The notes below the pieces were generated by a model. It made no database searches. It was not told the origin of the DNA and was given only the letters and a program-made list of their open reading frames with translations. Below are positions 24,716 to 34,036 of a DNA stretch of 64,000 bases, piece after piece. The stretch covers positions 28,713-92,712 of the forward strand of contig NZ_VRKN01000015.1 in assembly GCF_008080435.1 (NCBI RefSeq), in the 5' to 3' direction. The first letter of the stretch is position 1, and every line of letters begins with the position of its first letter. Both the position numbers and the translations under genes were made by a program. This DNA is from Enterobacter asburiae. GTDB lineage: Bacteria > Pseudomonadota > Gammaproteobacteria > Enterobacterales > Enterobacteriaceae.

Positions 24716-25875
24716 AGAGTCTCCTTGACCCATTCTGGCGTCACCCGCACGTATTTTATGGCCTGGCGGAAGTACGTGTAAGCGATATGAAGATTGCCCT
24801 CAGGTCCCTGCTTGATGCTGGGATAGGAGAATTCGCGATTGAGTTTTTCCATGGAGTTGTTGGTCATACAGTAACCATCCCCCTCGTCCAGATGACGCTG
24901 CCACGGCCAGCTTTTCCCGCCATCCGGCGAAATGGCGACGGTCATCGGCGCGCGCGGCGCGCCCCAGAAGGCTGTCCGACCGCTGGTGATCGCCGGCTCT
25001 TTACGACCGTCACCATCGTCAATTTCATCGTATAACGATGCGCGACGTTCACGCGCGCCGGCGGCGCTCATGGCGTTAAAGACCAGCGCGAGTTCACCGC
25101 TGGCAAGGGTTGTTACCTGGATAGAGGAGTTGTTATTGGGTAGCTCCGTCGGCTCCGGTACGGACCAGCTTTCGCCGTGATCCGTTGACTGGCTGTAATA
25201 AATATTGTCCGCCCAGCGGCTGCGGAACAGCGCCACCAGGGTGCCGTTGTGAAGCGGGGTAATATTCATGTGTACACAGCCCAGGCTTTCCGGCACCTCG
25301 ACATCGCGCCACGTTTTGCCACCATCTGCGGAGATTTTTACCGCGCTGATATCGTCATTTCCGACCCATTTCTCTCCCGGCTGGGTGCGGCAGTAAAATA
25401 CAGGCAGCAGCCAGTTTCCGTTGTCCAGCACGACAATTGGCTGGCGAATAAACGTGCCCGGTTTATCGAGCAGGGTTGCGATGTCCCCCCAGGTTTTCCC
25501 CAGATCGCGAGACTGGCGATAGCGAACAATAGCCGTGTCCTGATTACCGGAAATCTGTGCGGTCCACAGCAGCCACAGCACGTTGTCCGGGGCCAGAAAC
25601 AGAACCGGGTTTTGTTCGGAACGCGTGGCATCATCCGACAGTTTTACCGCATCACTCCACTGCTGGCCGCCCGGCGCCAGGCGTGAACTCCATACGGAGA
25701 TATCCGCAATACCTTCCTGGGTTCCTCCGAACCAGACGCAAATCAGCGAGCCATCCGGGAGCGGCAGCAGATTCGCCGCGTGGTTTTGTGGGCAAGAGGA
25801 AGGCAGCATGGCGGCCTCCGTGCGGGCATCCTGTTGCGGGCGAACAATCCCATCGCGGGTTATGGTTACAGACAT
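24712..25875 (-). CDS. Sialidase-like protein with four Asp-box (BNR) repeats, no signal peptide
   Basis: 387 residues. Four Asp-boxes can be seen (SRDLGKTW, SADGGKTW, STDHGESW, SPDGGKSW) at intervals, giving a six-bladed propeller of the exo-alpha-sialidase superfamily. FIRQPIVVLDNGNWLLPVFY is a likely active-site blade. The chosen ATG at 25875 has GGAG upstream; an in-frame upstream extension only overlaps the symporter gene. There is no signal sequence, so it should act in the cytoplasm on an imported compound. Whether it cleaves a glycoside is not known. Confidence 0.82.
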   Translation of the reverse strand: MSVTITRDGIVRPQQDARTEAAMLPSSCPQNHAANLLPLPDGSLICVWFGGTQEGIADISVWSSRLAPGGQQWSDAVKLSDDATRSEQNPVLFLAPDNVLWLLWTAQISGNQDTAIVRYRQSRDLGKTWGDIATLLDKPGTFIRQPIVVLDNGNWLLPVFYCRTQPGEKWVGNDDISAVKISADGGKTWRDVEVPESLGCVHMNITPLHNGTLVALFRSRWADNIYYSQSTDHGESWSVPEPTELPNNNSSIQVTTLASGELALVFNAMSAAGARERRASLYDEIDDGDGRKEPAITSGRTAFWGAPRAPMTVAISPDGGKSWPWQRHLDEGDGYCMTNNSMEKLNREFSYPSIKQGPEGNLHIAYTYFRQAIKYVRVTPEWVKETL

Positions 25876-25876
25876 A

Positions 25877-27289
25877 TCAGACTCCATTATTTTCAACGGG
25901 GGTTGGCGCTTTACCCTGCGCTTTTCCCGGAATGAGACGGTCAATCACCATGATGACGGCAGGGGTCAGCAGGGCGATGTACATATTGTTGATGCCGAAA
26001 GGATCGCCCAGCAGATACCAGACGGAGGTCACGACGCAGGCGCCAATCAGGCCCGCATTCGCACCACGGGTGCTGCGGAAGAACGGGGCGTAGAAGGCGA
26101 TAACGGCCACCACTGAAATCGACAGGCGAATAGCGCGGGTAAAGAACGAGAGCTTCAGGACTTCAGGCACCAGCAGAACAAAAATCAGCGGCAGGAAACC
26201 AATCAGCAGGGAGATCCAGCGGGTGGCCTTAAATTCCTGTTCAGGCGTCGGGTTGCGCATCGGCACGTAAAAATCTTTTACCACCAGGGAGGCGATAGCC
26301 AGTGCAACGGTACTGACGCTGACGAAAATAGATGCCACCAGAGAGGTGGTGACCAGACCGGCCAGCCACGGATTCATATCCTGCAGGAAAATCGGCATTG
26401 CATACAGGCTGTTAATCTCCGGGTGCAGGTATTTTGCCGCCACGCCAATTACCGCGATGGCCAGCGCAATCGGCAGGCAGAAGAAGAACGCAACCCAGGT
26501 AGAGCGTTTGGCCGATTTCACGTCTTTGGTGGAGGAGATTGCCTGAATCACAAACTGGGTACAGAAGATGGAACCAATGGTGCCGATGAGCCAGGCGAAA
26601 ATGGTCGACGCGCCAATATTGCCATCCCAGGTCCAGTAGAAGTCCGGCATGTTTTCAACCATTGGCGCGAAGCCGCCCGTCTTAGACAGCGCAAAACCCA
26701 TGATGACCAGAATGCCGAAGTATTTCAGCGCGCTGTGCACCACCGTCACCCAGGCTACCCCCTTCATGCCGCCAAAGGCGAAATAGAAGGTACTGACGAT
26801 GGCCGTAATGAAGGCGGCAACGGGCAGGTTGACTTTCAATACCGTTGAAATGGCCGCAGCTCCGCTGACGTAATTCCCCACGTTAACCAGCAGCAGGGCA
26901 TAGATCATGATGATGGAGATAATGTTTTTGGTGCTGTTACCATATTTCTCAGCAATCGCACCAGAGATGGTGATTTTTCCGGTGCTGTAGATGCGTTTTA
27001 CCAGCAGCAGGCCAAAAAGCGGGAAGCCAATCGCGGCCCCAATGACGGACCAGGACGCAGCAAACCCGTCTTCAAACGCCGCCTGCGCGGTGCCGATAGT
27101 GGATTTGGCGCCGATATACTCGGACATCAGCAGGATCCCGACAATAAACGCCGGCATCGCGCGGGAGCCTTCCATAAAGTCCCCGGAATTTTTACTGCGG
27201 ATCCGGAAGGTTAGCCAGGTCGTGAACAGGATGTAGACAATGACTATGCCCACAATGATCAGGGTATCTTCAGCGGTAAAATTATTCAT
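25877..27289 (-). CDS. Sodium:solute symporter (SSS family)
   Basis: 470 residues with about 13 membrane helices. ADTLIIVGIV-type first helix, GSRAMPAFIVGILLMSEYIG and SVSTVALAIASLVVKDFY are typical SSS features. It is the only transporter in the locus, so it is the probable importer of the substrate. GAGAGG precedes the ATG. It ends one base before the sialidase-like gene and starts 76 bp after the aldolase gene. Confidence 0.9.
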   Translation of the reverse strand: MNNFTAEDTLIIVGIVIVYILFTTWLTFRIRSKNSGDFMEGSRAMPAFIVGILLMSEYIGAKSTIGTAQAAFEDGFAASWSVIGAAIGFPLFGLLLVKRIYSTGKITISGAIAEKYGNSTKNIISIIMIYALLLVNVGNYVSGAAAISTVLKVNLPVAAFITAIVSTFYFAFGGMKGVAWVTVVHSALKYFGILVIMGFALSKTGGFAPMVENMPDFYWTWDGNIGASTIFAWLIGTIGSIFCTQFVIQAISSTKDVKSAKRSTWVAFFFCLPIALAIAVIGVAAKYLHPEINSLYAMPIFLQDMNPWLAGLVTTSLVASIFVSVSTVALAIASLVVKDFYVPMRNPTPEQEFKATRWISLLIGFLPLIFVLLVPEVLKLSFFTRAIRLSISVVAVIAFYAPFFRSTRGANAGLIGACVVTSVWYLLGDPFGINNMYIALLTPAVIMVIDRLIPGKAQGKAPTPVENNGV

Positions 27290-27365
27290 CTTTGCCTCTC
27301 TTCAGGGCGAGTGAATCCTGGGCACCTCGGGCACCCGGTATTCTTATTGACGAAACAAACGCCAT

Positions 27366-28250
27366 TTAGTTAAGTGACATTGTCACTATTCGGCGTATCT
27401 GTTGGCACTGCTGCTCGCTAAACGCCACGGCATAGCGGCTTTCTCCGACGTCTTCCCCCATGATCTGCAGCGCTTTTTTGACTGCGGCAGGCGAAAACGC
27501 CACGTTGTAAAGCTCGGTGCGAAGCTGGGTGACGCGCTCCTGCGCCAGACGAGAACCGTCAATATCACCCGCGTTAAAGCGTGACCAGATGGCGTTGATG
27601 GCCTCCGGCGCCACGTTCGCCAGCCCGGAAATGCAGGCTGAACATCCGTCGACGAAACCCTGATGGATAAGCGAATCCGGTCCGTTCAGCACGTTGAATC
27701 CGTCAATGTCGCTTACCGCATTGAGGAATCCGCGCAGGCTCTCGTAACTTCCGGCACTGTCTTTAATACCGATAATGTTCGGATGTTCGGCCAGCGCGCG
27801 TGCGGTAGCGGGCTCAATGGTGTTGCCGGTACGCGCCGGAATGTTGTACAGAAATACCGGGACGGCTAGCGCGTCGGCGATAGCGGTGTAATGTGCGACG
27901 AGTTCAGCCTGCTTCAGCGGAACGAAGTAAGGGGTAATGACGGAAACGGCGTCGACGCCCAGCGAGGCGATCTGTTTCCCGAGGCGGATGGTTTCACGGG
28001 TCGAGATTTCCCCAATGTGCGCCACCACCGGGGCGCGCCCGGCAACCGTTTCCACACAGGTACGGGTAACGGCGATTTTTTCTTCTTCGTTCAGCACGAA
28101 GAACTCACCGTTTGTGCCGCCGCAGAAGATGCCGTTACCAGCATTAAGTTGACGATCGATCTGTTGTATAAGGCCCGGTAGATTCAGCGCGCCTTCCGTG
28201 TCAAAGGGGGTCACTATGGCCGTCAGTACGCCCCTGATGTTGTTATGCAT
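27366..28250 (-). CDS. DapA/NanA-family aldolase or lyase
   Basis: 294 residues, the DHDPS/NAL (beta/alpha)8 barrel. The substrate motif is GGTNGEFF, the catalytic Tyr is in VFLYNIPARTGN, and the Schiff-base Lys is in IIGIKDSAGSY. Family members cleave 2-keto-3-deoxy acids to pyruvate and an aldehyde, or do the reverse. The context points to a sugar-acid lyase rather than lysine biosynthesis. It overlaps the dehydrogenase gene by 8 bp. A matS site lies in its last codons. Confidence 0.88.
   Translation of the reverse strand: MHNNIRGVLTAIVTPFDTEGALNLPGLIQQIDRQLNAGNGIFCGGTNGEFFVLNEEEKIAVTRTCVETVAGRAPVVAHIGEISTRETIRLGKQIASLGVDAVSVITPYFVPLKQAELVAHYTAIADALAVPVFLYNIPARTGNTIEPATARALAEHPNIIGIKDSAGSYESLRGFLNAVSDIDGFNVLNGPDSLIHQGFVDGCSACISGLANVAPEAINAIWSRFNAGDIDGSRLAQERVTQLRTELYNVAFSPAAVKKALQIMGEDVGESRYAVAFSEQQCQQIRRIVTMSLN
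27374..27386. other. matS site (MatP binding, Ter macrodomain)
   Basis: GTGACATTGTCAC matches GTGACRNYGTCAC at all positions. It is inside the last codons of the aldolase gene, 14.8 kb from the first matS. Confidence 0.85.
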
Positions 28251-29409
28251 GATTCACTCCCTGGCTATTCATGTTGGGAAATAGTGTCCGGTAAATCGCC
28301 TGCACCTCGTCGTGGTTGACCTGACAAGGGGCGTTGTTCATTAGCCGCTTAACGTTAAGGGCCGCATCGCTCAGGGAGGGGACGTCGTCGCGCGGTACGC
28401 CCAGCGCTTCCAGGTTGTCCGGCAGGTTGAGCCTGCTAACCAGTGCGGCAAAGTACTCCACCAGCGCGTGGGATTTTTCTTCGTCTGACAGCGTTGCATC
28501 TGCACCCGGCACCAAATCCCATACCTGTGCAAATTTCGTCACGCAGTGGGGACGAACCGCTCGCATGCAGGGCGCCAGCAGAATGGCGTTGGCGACGCCG
28601 TGCGGCAGGTGATATTTCCCGCCGAGCGGATAGGAAAGGGCGTGAACCAGGTGTGTGCCTGCATGCGCAATGGCAACCCCGCCGTAGTAAGACGCCCACA
28701 GCATCTCCAGCTTCGCCAGCTGATTTCCCGGTTCAGCGCAGGCCGTTTCAATGTTGTTCAGCAGCTTAGCCAGTCCCGTCAGCGCGGCGTTATCGCTGAC
28801 CGGGTTGGCAACCGTTGAGGTGAAACACTCAATCAGATGACACAACGCATCAATCCCGGTAGATGAGGCAATATGCGCGGGCATGCTGGTGGTCAGCTCC
28901 GGCAGCAGGGCGACGTAATCGGGCAGCAGTACGGGGGAGATAATGCCCACTTTCGTGTTTTGCTCCGGAATCGCCAGAATGGCATTCGGCGTCGCTTCCG
29001 AGCCGGTTCCGGCAGTAGCCGGGATCAGCAGAGAGGGGATGCGCGCCTCAGGTTTTATACCCGCCAGAAGGTTATCCAGCCCCGGCGACAGCGGATGACA
29101 CAGCACTGAGAGCAGTTTGGCCACATCCAGTACGCTACCGCCGCCGATCCCCACGACAAGCCCAAACGTCCCGTTTAACCCCGCGAGCAGCTGGCTGACA
29201 TCGTGGTGGGAGGGTTCAGGCGGCACGCTGTCAATAATCGTGACGCGGCGGTTGTCCTCTTTGAGGATCGCGCGGATCTGCTTTGCTGCCTCCAGACGCG
29301 CAATGTTGCCGTCCGTCACTAGCAGCAGCTGCGTTTTATCAGTGAGTAACGGCCTGATGGCGGCGATGGCATTCGCGCCGCTAATAATGGTGCTGTTGAT
29401 CGTAACCAC
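28243..29409 (-). CDS. Iron-containing alcohol dehydrogenase
   Basis: 388 residues of the Fe-ADH family: GGGSVLDVAK near residue 95 for NAD(P) binding, and the metal ligands in GIDALCHLIECFTS and YHLPHGVANAILLAP. It starts with GTG preceded by AGGAG. First gene of the minus-strand operon, so directly behind the divergent control region. It could reduce the aldehyde released by the aldolase or oxidise a hydroxy acid. Confidence 0.88.
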   Translation of the reverse strand: MVTINSTIISGANAIAAIRPLLTDKTQLLLVTDGNIARLEAAKQIRAILKEDNRRVTIIDSVPPEPSHHDVSQLLAGLNGTFGLVVGIGGGSVLDVAKLLSVLCHPLSPGLDNLLAGIKPEARIPSLLIPATAGTGSEATPNAILAIPEQNTKVGIISPVLLPDYVALLPELTTSMPAHIASSTGIDALCHLIECFTSTVANPVSDNAALTGLAKLLNNIETACAEPGNQLAKLEMLWASYYGGVAIAHAGTHLVHALSYPLGGKYHLPHGVANAILLAPCMRAVRPHCVTKFAQVWDLVPGADATLSDEEKSHALVEYFAALVSRLNLPDNLEALGVPRDDVPSLSDAALNVKRLMNNAPCQVNHDEVQAIYRTLFPNMNSQGVNHA

Positions 29410-29431
29410 GCTTTTCTCCTGTCTCTGTGCC

Positions 29432-29551
29432 CATGATTGATTTCGCTCAAATAAGACGCTTCATGGTCATCGTGTGGCTAAATTTATAATTTATTCGCAA
29501 ACTGATTAACTTGATCTTGCTCACATATAATCAATCATGATTGAATATAAT
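29432..29551. promoter_or_regulatory. Divergent control region: CRP site, 14-bp palindromic operator, -10 boxes
   Basis: A CRP-like site CTTGATCTTGCTCACA (29510-29525) is centred about 41 bp before the start predicted by TATAAT at 29546-29551, a class II arrangement. Between them is the perfect palindrome TCAATCATGATTGA (29531-29544); half of it recurs at 29432-29441 (CATGATTGAT) on the dehydrogenase side. A second TATAAT overlaps at 29526-29531. The palindrome is the probable operator of the DeoR-type regulator encoded at 31781. Confidence 0.65.
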
Positions 29552-29582
29552 CATTAACAGGAAAGGCGAACCCGGAGCGGGG

Positions 29583-30800
29583 ATGAAAGTGAACAATCTG
29601 TACAGAGAGGTCGTGGTCGTCGCAGACGACTTTACCGGTGCTAACGATGCCGGCGTCAGCCTGGCGCTGTGCGGCAAAAAAGTCAGCGTGGCGTTTCATA
29701 CACCTTTTACCCAGGCGACCGATGTGCTGATCGTCAATACCGATTCCCGGGCGCTGCGGGTCTCAGAGGCGGCGGAAAAGGTGGCCGCACTAGGGGCGGA
29801 TATCGCGGATGCCCGCTGGCTCATCAAAAAGATTGATTCCACGCTGCGTGGCAACGTGGGGGCTGAAACGCAGGCCCTTAAGGCATTAAGCGGCAAGCAA
29901 CAGGTGATTGTTGCCCCGGCGTACCCCTCGGCAGGGCGGATCACGCGGCACGGCAGGTGTCTGGTAAACGGCACTCCGGTGGATGAAACCGAATTTGCCA
30001 GCGATCCCAAAACGCCCGTCCCGTCTGCCGCGATTGCAGACCTTTTTACCGACGTGACTGGTAAAAGCGTGACCGTGGAGACGCTGACTGCCGAGCTGGC
30101 GCAGGGAACGGAGTGGATCTTCGTTGATGCGCAGACCGACGAGGAGCTGGATGCCATTATCGCCGCAGCAATGACCTGCGCGCAGATGCCGCTGCTGGTG
30201 GGCTCTGCCGGACTATGCGATGCGCTGGCCCGTCATCTGGCCCCGGCGCGACACAAACAGCTGTTGGCCGTGGTGGGCTCGATGAGTGAGATCGCTCAAC
30301 GCCAGGTCACCCTGGCAACACGTGCTTCCGGCGTCTCGTCGGTATTCATTGATGTGAATGACATTTTGCGCGGCGTTACGGCCGGGTATCTCGCTCAAAT
30401 TGTGCAGGTGCTACAGGCTGGGCATCACTGCATTGTTCATACCTGCGCGTGCCACGAGGCTCGCCATCAGGTCGAGCAACTCTGTCAGCAGCATCACGTC
30501 ACCCGGGCAGGCCTGGGCGAAAAAATCTGTACGCTTTTAGGTGAACTGACCCGACAGGTGCTTGCGGTGCACGAGCCGGACGCGTTGTACGTCTCCGGTG
30601 GCGATGTTGCGATGGCAGTCGCCAGGGCACTTGGTGCGCGGGGTTTTGAGATCGTCGGGTGCGTCGCACAGTGCGTACCTTACGGAAAATTTCTGGGTTG
30701 CGGCTGGCAGCAGCCGGTAATGACCAAAGCAGGGGGCTTCGGAAAGGAAGAGACACTGCTTGAGGTATTGCATTTTATCGAGGAGAGACTGAGTGACTAA
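29583..30800 (+). CDS. Four-carbon acid-sugar kinase family protein (DUF1537; DtnK/OtnK type)
   Basis: 405 residues. The N-terminal domain begins with the family signature VVVADDFTGANDAGVSLALC; the C-terminal nucleotide domain has LYVSGGDVAMAVARALGA and ends with KAGGFGKEETL. Characterised members phosphorylate D-threonate, D-erythronate or related acids at the terminal hydroxyl. GGAGCGGGG precedes the ATG. Translation is coupled with the next gene (8-bp overlap). The pairing with a PdxA2-type enzyme favours D-threonate- or erythronate-type chemistry. Confidence 0.86.
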   Translation: MKVNNLYREVVVVADDFTGANDAGVSLALCGKKVSVAFHTPFTQATDVLIVNTDSRALRVSEAAEKVAALGADIADARWLIKKIDSTLRGNVGAETQALKALSGKQQVIVAPAYPSAGRITRHGRCLVNGTPVDETEFASDPKTPVPSAAIADLFTDVTGKSVTVETLTAELAQGTEWIFVDAQTDEELDAIIAAAMTCAQMPLLVGSAGLCDALARHLAPARHKQLLAVVGSMSEIAQRQVTLATRASGVSSVFIDVNDILRGVTAGYLAQIVQVLQAGHHCIVHTCACHEARHQVEQLCQQHHVTRAGLGEKICTLLGELTRQVLAVHEPDALYVSGGDVAMAVARALGARGFEIVGCVAQCVPYGKFLGCGWQQPVMTKAGGFGKEETLLEVLHFIEERLSD

Positions 30801-31779
30801 AATCATTGCTGTAACCATGGGTGACCCGGCTGGTATTGGCCCGGAAATCATTATCAAATCCCTCACCGAAGGCGAGTTGTCAGGGGCGCCTGTTGTTGTC
30901 GTGGGCTGCGCCAGAACGTTGCAGCGGGTGCTGGATAAAGGGATCGCCGGGCAGGCGGATATACGTCTTATCGACGAGGTGTGCGACGCGAAATTTGCCC
31001 CTGGCGTGATTAACGTGCTGGACGAACCGCTGGCCGATCCTGATGCGTTAAAGCCGGGTGTCGTTCAGGCTGCCGCAGGGGATCTGGCTTATCGCTGCGT
31101 GAAGCGTGCCACCGAACTGGCGGTGGCGGGTAAAGTAAAGGCTATCGCGACGGCTCCTCTGAATAAAGAGGCTCTGCATCTGGCCGGTCACCTCTATCCG
31201 GGTCACACCGAGCTGCTGGCGCATCTGACCGACAGCAAAGATTACGCCATGGTGCTGTATACGGATAAACTGAAGGTGATCCACATCACGACCCACATTG
31301 CGCTGCGCAAATTCCTTGATACGCTCAATCAGGATCGGGTAAAAACCGTGATTGGCATTGCGGATAGCTTCCTGAAACGCGTCGGGTTCGAGCATCCTCG
31401 CATTGCCGTTGCCGGTGTAAACCCGCATGCGGGTGAGAACGGCCTGTTTGGTGACGAAGAGATCAAAATTGTCGGCCCGGCCGTTGAGGCAATGAAAGCG
31501 CAGGGGTTAAACGTCACCGGACCGTGTCCACCGGATACGGTATTTATGCAATGCCACGAAGGAATGTATGACATGGTCGTTGCGATGTATCACGATCAGG
31601 GGCATATTCCGCTAAAATTGCTCGGCTTTTATGACGGGGTGAATATCACCGCCGGGTTGCCGTTTATCCGTACCTCTGCAGACCACGGAACCGCGTTCGA
31701 TATTGCCTGGACCGGTAAAGCGAAGTCTGAGAGCATGACGGTGTCTATCCAGTTGGCTATGCAAATTACACGGGAATGA
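30793..31779 (+). CDS. PdxA2-type 4-phospho-sugar-acid dehydrogenase
   Basis: 328 residues of the PdxA family: [13 protein letters not shown] at the start, [19 protein letters not shown] (His metal ligand) and [15 protein letters not shown] followed by [14 protein letters not shown]. Starts with GTG. PdxA2 enzymes paired with DUF1537 kinases oxidise the 4-phosphate and decarboxylate it to dihydroxyacetone phosphate. It is distinct from biosynthetic PdxA by its context. The DeoR gene follows after one base. Confidence 0.87.
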   Translation: MTKIIAVTMGDPAGIGPEIIIKSLTEGELSGAPVVVVGCARTLQRVLDKGIAGQADIRLIDEVCDAKFAPGVINVLDEPLADPDALKPGVVQAAAGDLAYRCVKRATELAVAGKVKAIATAPLNKEALHLAGHLYPGHTELLAHLTDSKDYAMVLYTDKLKVIHITTHIALRKFLDTLNQDRVKTVIGIADSFLKRVGFEHPRIAVAGVNPHAGENGLFGDEEIKIVGPAVEAMKAQGLNVTGPCPPDTVFMQCHEGMYDMVVAMYHDQGHIPLKLLGFYDGVNITAGLPFIRTSADHGTAFDIAWTGKAKSESMTVSIQLAMQITRE

Positions 31780-31780
31780 T

Positions 31781-32542
31781 ATGAAGGGATATAACCGGTT
31801 AGAGCAGATAATGGATTACCTGAAAGGGCATAATCTGGTGACGGTGGATCAGCTGGTGGCAATTACCGATGCCTCTCCGGCAACGATCCGCCGGGATTTG
31901 ATTAAGCTCGATCAGGAAGGTGTGATTAGCCGTACTCATGGCGGCGTAACCCTTAACCGGTTTATTCCTTCTCAGCCCACGACGCATGAAAAAATGCAGC
32001 GCAGTCTGGTGGAAAAACACGCTATCGCCAGCGCGGCAGCGAGTTTTGTTAAAGCAGGGGACGCCATTGTGCTGGATGCCGGTACCACGATGATTGAACT
32101 CGCTCGTCAGCTGACGCATCTGCCGCTTCGCGTGATCACCAGCGATTTGCACATTGCGCTGTTTCTCTCGGAATTCCGACAGATTGAAGTAACGATTATT
32201 GGCGGGCGTATCGATGATTCGAGCCAGTCCTGCATCGGTGAGCACGGCCGTTGCCTGCTGCAAAACGTCTGGCCGGACGTGGCTTTTGTCAGCTGTAACG
32301 GATGGGATATCACCCGCGGCATAACCTCGCCGACGGAAGAGAAGGCCGCGCTTAAGCGCGATTTAATTGCCAACGCTAAACGCCGCGTGCTGCTGGCGGA
32401 CAGCTCCAAATATGGCGCCTGGTCACTGTTTAACGTGGCGCATCTTCATACCCTCACGGATATCGTGACGGACAGCAGGCTGGATGAGACGACACAGGCC
32501 GAGCTGAGGGCGTTAGATGTCCAGCTGACGCTCGCGTCATGA
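31781..32542 (+). CDS. DeoR-family repressor of the sugar-acid locus
   Basis: 253 residues: DeoR helix-turn-helix ([20 protein letters not shown], residues ~20-40) then a sugar-phosphate sensor domain with [13 protein letters not shown] and the usual late Lys-containing ADSSKYG. It lies one base after the pdxA2-like gene, so it is in the operon it is expected to control. The effector is probably a phosphorylated intermediate. Confidence 0.88.
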   Translation: MKGYNRLEQIMDYLKGHNLVTVDQLVAITDASPATIRRDLIKLDQEGVISRTHGGVTLNRFIPSQPTTHEKMQRSLVEKHAIASAAASFVKAGDAIVLDAGTTMIELARQLTHLPLRVITSDLHIALFLSEFRQIEVTIIGGRIDDSSQSCIGEHGRCLLQNVWPDVAFVSCNGWDITRGITSPTEEKAALKRDLIANAKRRVLLADSSKYGAWSLFNVAHLHTLTDIVTDSRLDETTQAELRALDVQLTLAS

Positions 32543-32623
32543 CATAAGTTAATACTATGTAGCACCCTGGCAGGCCTGCGCTATGTTGAAATTTAGTCTC
32601 ACAAAAAAAGCAAGGAGCCTGCC

Positions 32624-33106
32624 ATGTATTCCATTACCTCTGAATCTGCACGTCATCCGGACATTGTCAAACTGATCGCGGCGCTTGACCGCTATCAGAG
32701 CGAACTCTATCCCGCCGAAAGCAATCATCTGCTTGACCTCGCTGCGTTGCCGGAAGCTTCGCTTATCCTGATGGTCATTCGTGACCAGCAGCTGCACGCC
32801 GTGGGCTGCGGAGCCATCGTTCTCAACGGTGACGGAACGGGGGAGATGAAGCGGGTCTATATCGATCCGGCCCATCGTGGGCAGCATCTCGGCGAGACGC
32901 TGCTGGCCGCCCTGGAAGATGAAGCCCTGAGCCGTCATTGTCATACGGTAAGGCTGGAGACAGGCATCAAACAGCGTGCCGCGGTTCGTCTTTATGAGCA
33001 GTGCGGGTACGATTTGCGTCCGGCGTTTGCCCCGTATGCTGACGATCCGCTCAGCCTGTTTATGGAGAAGGCACTGGTTGAAGACGTTCGTTTAGCAGCG
33101 CTATAA
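32624..33106 (+). CDS. GNAT-family N-acetyltransferase
   Basis: 160 residues. The acetyl-CoA motif is [21 protein letters not shown], followed by [19 protein letters not shown], both characteristic of GNAT enzymes. AAGGAG precedes the ATG. The last 47 bp overlap the convergent ptrR gene. The substrate is unknown. Confidence 0.84.
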   Translation: MYSITSESARHPDIVKLIAALDRYQSELYPAESNHLLDLAALPEASLILMVIRDQQLHAVGCGAIVLNGDGTGEMKRVYIDPAHRGQHLGETLLAALEDEALSRHCHTVRLETGIKQRAAVRLYEQCGYDLRPAFAPYADDPLSLFMEKALVEDVRLAAL

Positions 33107-33938
33107 AGGCTTCCAGCTGGCGGGTCATCGCCCCGCGTCGCCACACCAGCCAGGTAGTGAGCCACCGCCAGTTTTCCGCCAGCGGCCAGGCTTCAACCTG
33201 ATGATGTCCCGGCATACTCTCCAGCATCGAGCGCGGCATCAGCGCGATGCCCGCGCCCGCAATGACGCAGGCGAGCATGCCGTGATAGGACTCCATCTCA
33301 TGAATGCGGCCGGGCGTGGCTCTGTCCGCATGAAACCAGCTTTCCAGGTGTCGGCGATACGAGCAGTTCGCGCGAAAGGCGTAAACGTCGCTGCCGCTGA
33401 CCTGCGTGGCGCGCGTCACCTCCGCATGCCCGGCAGGCGTGACCAGCATCATCTCTTCCCTGTAGACCGGCATGCCCTCCAGCTCCGGGTGCGACAGCGG
33501 CCCGTCGACAAAGGCGGCGCTGAGGGTTCCCTCCAGTACGCCATCAATCATCGTTCCGGATGGCCCGGTAGAAAGGGCAAACTGGATGCGCGGATAGCGC
33601 TGGTTAAACTGCGCCAGCGTTTCAGGAATGCGCACGGCGGCGGTACTTTCCAGCGCGCCGAGGGCAAATAATCCCTGTGGCTCATCTCCCGCGACGACCA
33701 TGCGCGCTTCATCCACCAGGGCGAGGATTTGCCTGCTGTAGCGCAGGAAGTTATGCCCGGCGGGGGATAAGCGCAAACGCTGGTTCTCACGAATAAACAG
33801 CTCAACGCCAAGATCGGCTTCCAGCTGGCGGATGCGGGTCGTCAGGTTGGACGGCACGCGATGCACCTTCTGCGCCGCCTGGGTAATGCTGCCCGTCAGC
33901 GCGACGGCGTTAAACATTTCGAGCTGGGTTAAGTCCAT
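33060..33938 (-). CDS. ptrR: LysR-family regulator PtrR (YneJ)
   Basis: 292 residues. N-terminal winged helix-turn-helix ([20 protein letters not shown]) and LysR effector domain. It follows E. coli PtrR (YneJ) closely throughout, including [17 protein letters not shown]. PtrR regulates sad and glsB in E. coli. It is divergent from sad with a ~100-bp gap, as in E. coli. Confidence 0.92.
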   Translation of the reverse strand: MDLTQLEMFNAVALTGSITQAAQKVHRVPSNLTTRIRQLEADLGVELFIRENQRLRLSPAGHNFLRYSRQILALVDEARMVVAGDEPQGLFALGALESTAAVRIPETLAQFNQRYPRIQFALSTGPSGTMIDGVLEGTLSAAFVDGPLSHPELEGMPVYREEMMLVTPAGHAEVTRATQVSGSDVYAFRANCSYRRHLESWFHADRATPGRIHEMESYHGMLACVIAGAGIALMPRSMLESMPGHHQVEAWPLAENWRWLTTWLVWRRGAMTRQLEAFIALLNERLQPVPSP

Positions 33939-34036
33939 ATCATTCTCGTTTCGTGAATAAGGTGGTTAGTATTATTCATTTTTAAGAAATAGCAGAGTGA
34001 GCCACAATGAATCAACCGAAATACGTGGAGAACAAC

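Noticed and set aside
23566..32542. Standard sialic acid (nan) operon
   Set aside because: There is no ManNAc kinase, ManNAc-6-P epimerase or nanT-type transporter, and the kinase and PdxA2-like enzymes point to four-carbon acid chemistry.
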